Assembly (NCBI GenBank): GCA_030452275.1
Contig: JAKDMR010000184.1
Coordinates: 1-5,037 of the forward strand
Source: Candidatus Nitrosocosmicus sp.
GTDB taxonomy: Archaea > Thermoproteota > Nitrososphaeria > Nitrososphaerales > Nitrososphaeraceae
Reading direction: 5' to 3'
Length of the DNA stretch: 5,037 nucleotides
Part shown: positions 4,883 through 5,037 of the stretch, one piece after another
How positions within the stretch are numbered: position 1 is the first letter of the stretch
How the letters are laid out: each line of letters opens with the position of its first letter
Made by a program: the position numbers and the translations under genes
Notes under the pieces: generated by a model
Database searches by the model: none
Told to the model about the DNA's origin: nothing
The model's input: only the letters and a program-made list of their open reading frames with translations

Positions 4883-5037
4883 TTAAACAAAAATTAAATA
4901 AATAAGAATTCATTAAATCAATGTATTCGTTTTTAGTTTTTAAATGTAGTAATTTCCATAAATTCGGGTTTGCCATTTCCGTCTTAACAGTTGTGTAAAG
5001 AATATGTTACATTCTTTCTGTAAACTAATTGTGCTTC
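4883..5037. other. Right-edge sequence without an assignable gene
   Basis: Upstream of the receiver promoter lies AT-rich DNA. On the minus strand, one frame entering from the edge reads EAQLVYRKNVTYSLHNC, TAA (4984-4986), then DGNGKPEFMEITTFKN and TAA (4933-4935). A second minus frame is open from the edge for about 30 codons. Either could be the tail of a gene outside the window, but neither can be supported from this much sequence. Confidence 0.3.

Noticed and set aside
4921..4998. 25-codon plus-strand ATG frame near the right edge
   Set aside because: It is too short, has no promoter-like box at proper spacing and no recognisable peptide.

Overview
The window is AT-rich and sparsely coded, with long AT-only spacers, several likely TTG starts, no convincing Shine-Dalgarno sites, and TATA-like boxes about 25-40 bp upstream of three predicted starts. 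This pattern fits an archaeon with short-leader or leaderless transcripts. Together with the gene set (UvsE-type repair nuclease, single-domain response regulator, DUF5996 protein, TetA-like MFS exporter), a soil-type ammonia-oxidising archaeon of the Nitrososphaeria is my best guess. That assignment is inference; no taxonomic marker gene is present.

Layout. (1) 1-201, plus strand: C-terminal end of an unrecognised protein. (2) 251-865, minus strand: the C-terminal two thirds of a UV-damage endonuclease (UvsE/UVDE), without its N-terminal third and with no remnant of it upstream. (3) 866-1396: a 531-bp AT-rich spacer with small dyads, ending in a TATA-like promoter. (4) 1397-2701, plus strand: a complete 12-helix MFS drug/H+ antiporter of the TetA/DHA1 type. 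(5) 2702-3028: a spacer with a perfect 12-bp palindrome, an 18-bp-period tandem repeat and a promoter. (6) 3029-3232 and 3213-4133, plus strand: a 67-residue unknown ORF overlapping the start of a complete DUF5996 protein by 20 bp, probably one transcript, followed by a hairpin. (7) 4480-4848, minus strand: a complete receiver-domain (CheY-like) gene in one reading frame, interrupted by an in-frame TAA at codon 34. (8) 4849-5037: its promoter and unassigned edge sequence.

The genes do not form one pathway. The window looks like accessory chromosome undergoing decay: one repair gene has lost its 5' end, one signalling gene carries a nonsense codon, and intact genes stand alone behind their own promoters. 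The exporter and the DUF5996 gene are intact and probably functional. I found no rRNA, tRNA, CRISPR array, transposase or clear insertion-sequence ends. The points most worth following up are the interrupted receiver gene, the truncated UvsE with substituted ligand positions, and the unknown small ORF coupled to the DUF5996 gene.
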